Notes under the pieces: model-generated
Databases searched by the model: none
What the model was told of the DNA's origin: nothing
Seen by the model: the letters and a program-made list of their open reading frames with translations, nothing else
Part shown: piece by piece, positions 61,680-64,000 of the stretch
Layout of the letters: the number at the start of each line of letters is the position of its first letter
How positions within the stretch are numbered: the stretch's first letter is position 1
Source of the DNA: Porphyromonas sp. COT-290 OH3588
GTDB taxonomy: Bacteria; Bacteroidota; Bacteroidia; Bacteroidales; Porphyromonadaceae
Direction: 5' to 3'
Assembly (NCBI RefSeq): GCF_000769075.1
Contig: NZ_JRFC01000003.1
Coordinates: 62,001 to 126,000 of the forward strand
DNA: 64,000 nt
Program-made: the position numbers and the translations under genes

Positions 61680-62963
61680 ATGAAGCTCATTCACCACACC
61701 ATATCTAGACTCTCCGTCGCTCTGAGCATCGTACTGGCCCTCTGGGCAGTATTCTTCTACTTCGCCATGATCAACGAAGTAACGGACGAGATCGATGACT
61801 CGCTGGAGGACTATGCCGAGCTACTCATCGTACATGCGCTCTCTGGCGAGCAGCTCCCCTCGGAGCATACCAACAGCAACAACCAGTACTACCTCTCCCC
61901 CATCTCGACCGAGGAGGCTTATCGTAAGCCACACATTACCTATGCCGACTCGATGGTCTATATCCCGCTCAAGCGCGAAACCGAGCCTGCACGCATCATG
62001 ACCATTATATATAAGGACGGAGCGGAGCAGTACTACGAGCTAGCGGTATTTACTCCAACGATCGAGAAACAAGACCTCATGGGAGCCATCCTCTTTTGGG
62101 TCGTCTTCCTGTATCTATCCCTACTGGTAGTGGTGATGGTGGTTACTACGATCATCTACGAACGCAACAATAAGCCACTCTATCGGCTACTCAAATGGCT
62201 TGACCAATACCAAGTGGGGCAGAGCAACGTGCCTCTTGATACGGATACCGATATCGTCGAGTTCCAGAAGCTCAACGATGCAGCTCTGCGGCAAGTCAAG
62301 CGATCGGAGGAAGTCTTCGAGGAGCAGAAGCAATTCATCGGCAACGCCTCTCACGAGATACAGACACCAGTGGCTGTAAGTATGAACCGCATCGAGACAC
62401 TGATGCAAGACGAAACCCTCACAGAGGAGCAGCTGAGCGAATTGGCCAAGACACATCAAACACTGGAGTATCTGAGCAAGCTCAACAAGTCCCTACTCCT
62501 GCTCTTCCGCATCGACAATCATCAGTTTGTGGAGCGCCAACCCATTGAGCTGAACGCACTGCTCTACCGCTCGCTCGAGGACTACAAAGAGGTCTACGAT
62601 CATCTACACATATCCGTGAGCGTGCAGGACAGTGGGACACTAAACCTCGTGATGAACGATGTGCTAGCCTCAATCCTAATCAACAATCTACTGAAGAATA
62701 GCTTCGTGCACAACGTGCCGCATGGGGCTATCCACATAGAGATCACACCCCAATCCTTGACTATACGCAATTCCTCCGAGAGTGAAGCCCTAGACCCACA
62801 AGTCGTATTCGAGCGCTTCTACCAAGGCTATAAGAAGAAAGGGTCTATCGGCCTAGGACTGGCTTTGGTTAAGTCGGTCTGCGATATGGAGCAGCTATCT
62901 ATCCGCTACTACTGGCAGGACAATCTACATTGCTTCGAAATCCAAAAAGCAAAAAAAGAATAA
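61680..62963 (+). CDS. Sensor histidine kinase
   Basis: A 427-aa inner-membrane kinase: TM1 about 11-31, a periplasmic sensor of about 100 residues (32-134) with no recognised domain, TM2 about 135-160, a HAMP-like linker, the phospho-acceptor H225 in NASHEIQTPVAVSMNR, N-box INNLLKNSFVHN, and G-box GSIGLGLALV. In the H-box the usual LRTP is IQTP. It phosphorylates the adjacent response regulator. The signal is unknown, but the periplasmic PepSY-like genes directly downstream may modulate it (inference). Confidence 0.92.
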   Translation: MKLIHHTISRLSVALSIVLALWAVFFYFAMINEVTDEIDDSLEDYAELLIVHALSGEQLPSEHTNSNNQYYLSPISTEEAYRKPHITYADSMVYIPLKRETEPARIMTIIYKDGAEQYYELAVFTPTIEKQDLMGAILFWVVFLYLSLLVVVMVVTTIIYERNNKPLYRLLKWLDQYQVGQSNVPLDTDTDIVEFQKLNDAALRQVKRSEEVFEEQKQFIGNASHEIQTPVAVSMNRIETLMQDETLTEEQLSELAKTHQTLEYLSKLNKSLLLLFRIDNHQFVERQPIELNALLYRSLEDYKEVYDHLHISVSVQDSGTLNLVMNDVLASILINNLLKNSFVHNVPHGAIHIEITPQSLTIRNSSESEALDPQVVFERFYQGYKKKGSIGLGLALVKSVCDMEQLSIRYYWQDNLHCFEIQKAKKE

Positions 62964-63002
62964 AAATTATTATCATTTCAAATTCCTTTCAGAATTGGGT
63001 CC

Positions 63003-63010
63003 TAATTTTG
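63003..63010 (+). promoter_or_regulatory. Promoter -7 box for the PepSY-like pair
   Basis: TAATTTTG fits TAnnTTTG and lies 46 bp before the ATG at 63056. No clear -33 TTG. The preceding 40 bp are very AT-rich. Confidence 0.55.
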
Positions 63011-63055
63011 CCCCTGTAAACTGAATTAAACAACTAAAATAAAAGGAATAAAGAA

Positions 63056-63490
63056 ATGAGAAAGTTTTTAGGTCTAGCACTAGTTGCTATCATCGCTTGC
63101 ACAGTAGCATTCGCTGGTCAAGACAGAATAATCCCCTTCGAGAACCTCCCACAGAAGGCGCAGGTTTTCGTCAAGAAATACTTTGGCGATCAGTCCATCA
63201 GCCTCGTGAAGCAGGAAACCGAAATCCTCTCCAAGACCTACGAGATTATCTTCGCCAGTGGCGATAAAATTGAGTTCGACGGCTCAGGGCTTTGGAAGGA
63301 AGTAGATTGTCGCACAGAACTCCCCAAGGGTATCGTGCCTGCTGGCATCGACAACTACCTAACTAGAAACCACCCAAACTTGCTCGCTCGCAAGATCGAG
63401 AGGCAACGTAGGGACCGCTATGAGGTCAAGCTCACAAACGGGCTAGAGCTGACCCTAACCTCTGGCGGACGAGTAGTCGAGGTAGACTAA
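63056..63490 (+). CDS. PepSY-like (DUF2874) periplasmic protein
   Basis: A 144-aa exported protein (signal peptide cleaved near AFAG-Q, about 21). The body holds two copies of a short PepSY-like unit: ENLPQKAQVFVKKYFG with IEFDGSGLWKEVD, and IDNYLTRNHPN with LELTLTSGGRVVEVD. Such small proteins are common in Bacteroidota and often lie beside two-component systems; some modulate signals or inhibit proteases at the cell surface. Its position 92 bp after the kinase gene, with its own -7 box, suggests it is a target or accessory of that system. Confidence 0.85.
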   Translation: MRKFLGLALVAIIACTVAFAGQDRIIPFENLPQKAQVFVKKYFGDQSISLVKQETEILSKTYEIIFASGDKIEFDGSGLWKEVDCRTELPKGIVPAGIDNYLTRNHPNLLARKIERQRRDRYEVKLTNGLELTLTSGGRVVEVD

Positions 63491-63536
63491 GACGATAGGA
63501 TAGCAATAATTCAACAACTTAACTTCATATTATCTT

Positions 63537-64000
63537 ATGAAAAAGCAGATTCTAGTGGCTCTGCTAGCCACAGCTACGCTTGCATCCGTTGGATGCACCA
63601 AGGACGATGCAACCAACCTCATCTCAGCCCCAGAGGCTACAGTACAGGGTGAGGCTGGCAAGTTGCCTACTCAAGCACGCCAATTCGTGGCCGAGTACTT
63701 CCGTGGCTACGCAGCTAGCGAAGTAAAAACGAATGCCGTAGAAACGGAGAATGGAACACTATACACTAGTATTCTAGAGAAAACCGACGATCAGCTACGT
63801 GCTACGGTTATCTTGCCTTCACGTGTCAAGATCGAGTTCGACCGCAACGGACAGTGGAGAGAAATTGAGAGCCTCATCGACGGTGTTGCTCTACCCGAAA
63901 ATATTCTCGGTCTACTCCCTGCTCCAATAGTACAATACGTACAGCGCAACTATGCAGGTATCGGCATACACGAGATAGAGCGCAAGTCTTACGGCTACAA
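63537..64000 (+). CDS. PepSY-like lipoprotein, 3' end outside window
   Basis: An ATG at 63537 opens a frame that runs to the window edge (at least 154 codons). It encodes a lipoprotein (signal ending TLASVGC, Cys 20) followed by a unit like the gene before it: KLPTQARQFVAEYFRGYA, then KIEFDRNGQWREIES, then a second unit starting LPAPIVQYVQRNYAG. It is therefore a diverged tandem duplicate that differs in having a lipid anchor. The 47-bp gap suggests one operon with the first PepSY-like gene. Confidence 0.82.
   Translation, partial: MKKQILVALLATATLASVGCTKDDATNLISAPEATVQGEAGKLPTQARQFVAEYFRGYAASEVKTNAVETENGTLYTSILEKTDDQLRATVILPSRVKIEFDRNGQWREIESLIDGVALPENILGLLPAPIVQYVQRNYAGIGIHEIERKSYGY

Noticed and set aside
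1-64000. CRISPR array, prophage or insertion sequence
   Set aside because: No regular short direct repeats, transposase, integrase or phage structural genes were seen.

Overview
The window is chromosomal DNA of a Bacteroidota bacterium, most likely Porphyromonas or a close relative in the Bacteroidales. The evidence is two core type IX secretion (T9SS) proteins (Sov/SprA, about 2,470 aa, and the sortase PorU with the family's Cys/His pair), a tryptophanase, a SusC-independent TonB receptor, many Bacteroidota-only families (DUF4270, the NagB-LmbE fusion, lamin-tail protein, GH92 lipoprotein) and repeated promoters of the form TTG-N19/20-TAnnTTTG. No phage, plasmid, insertion sequence or CRISPR array was seen.

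Layout. 0-4 kb: end of a YD-repeat-like gene, then deoC and a MazG-like gene overlapping each other, and tnaA. 4-15 kb: nagB/lmbE fusion, a VanX-like dipeptidase and the giant sov gene. 14.6-15.9 kb: no long gene, but a clear cobalamin riboswitch followed by its own terminator, and one copy of a dispersed intergenic element. 15.9-27.5 kb (minus strand): an AmpG/RhtX-type MFS permease with a TonB receptor, porU, a TPR lipoprotein and a YfhO-type membrane protein. 28-38 kb (plus strand): a frameshifted lamin-tail gene, an HHH/barrel protein, Crp-MATE pair, a Wzx-like flippase, and two late cobalamin-synthesis genes (cobJ-cbiC fusion, cobL). 38-50.8 kb (minus strand): porin, a tight six-gene glycan-assembly cluster (GT4, Wzy-like, GT2, acyltransferase, GT14, GT8), an OmpA-family protein, a NupG-type transporter, DUF4270 lipoprotein and a GT5-like protein. 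51.4-64 kb (plus strand): tRNA-Asn, rmlA-rmlB, then a long co-directional run of envelope and glycan genes (amidase, MlaD-like, epimerase, GH92, GH13), a two-component system and two PepSY-like proteins, the last cut by the window edge.

How the parts fit. Much of the window serves the cell envelope: protein export by T9SS (Sov pore, PorU sortase), surface glycan assembly (rmlAB, flippase, polymerase, transferases), peptidoglycan trimming (amidase, dipeptidase), lipid traffic (MlaD) and nutrient uptake (TonB receptor, porin, NupG).

The most unusual observations are (1) a family of four diverged elements of about 400 bp, all in gene-free gaps, in which two conserved blocks keep a spacing of 174-175 bp, and (2) an orphan cobalamin riboswitch whose predicted transcript stops at an intrinsic terminator without reaching a normal gene. 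Gene starts were moved from the longest open frame where promoters, overlaps or start codons argued for it. All function calls come from reading motifs by eye; no database search was run.
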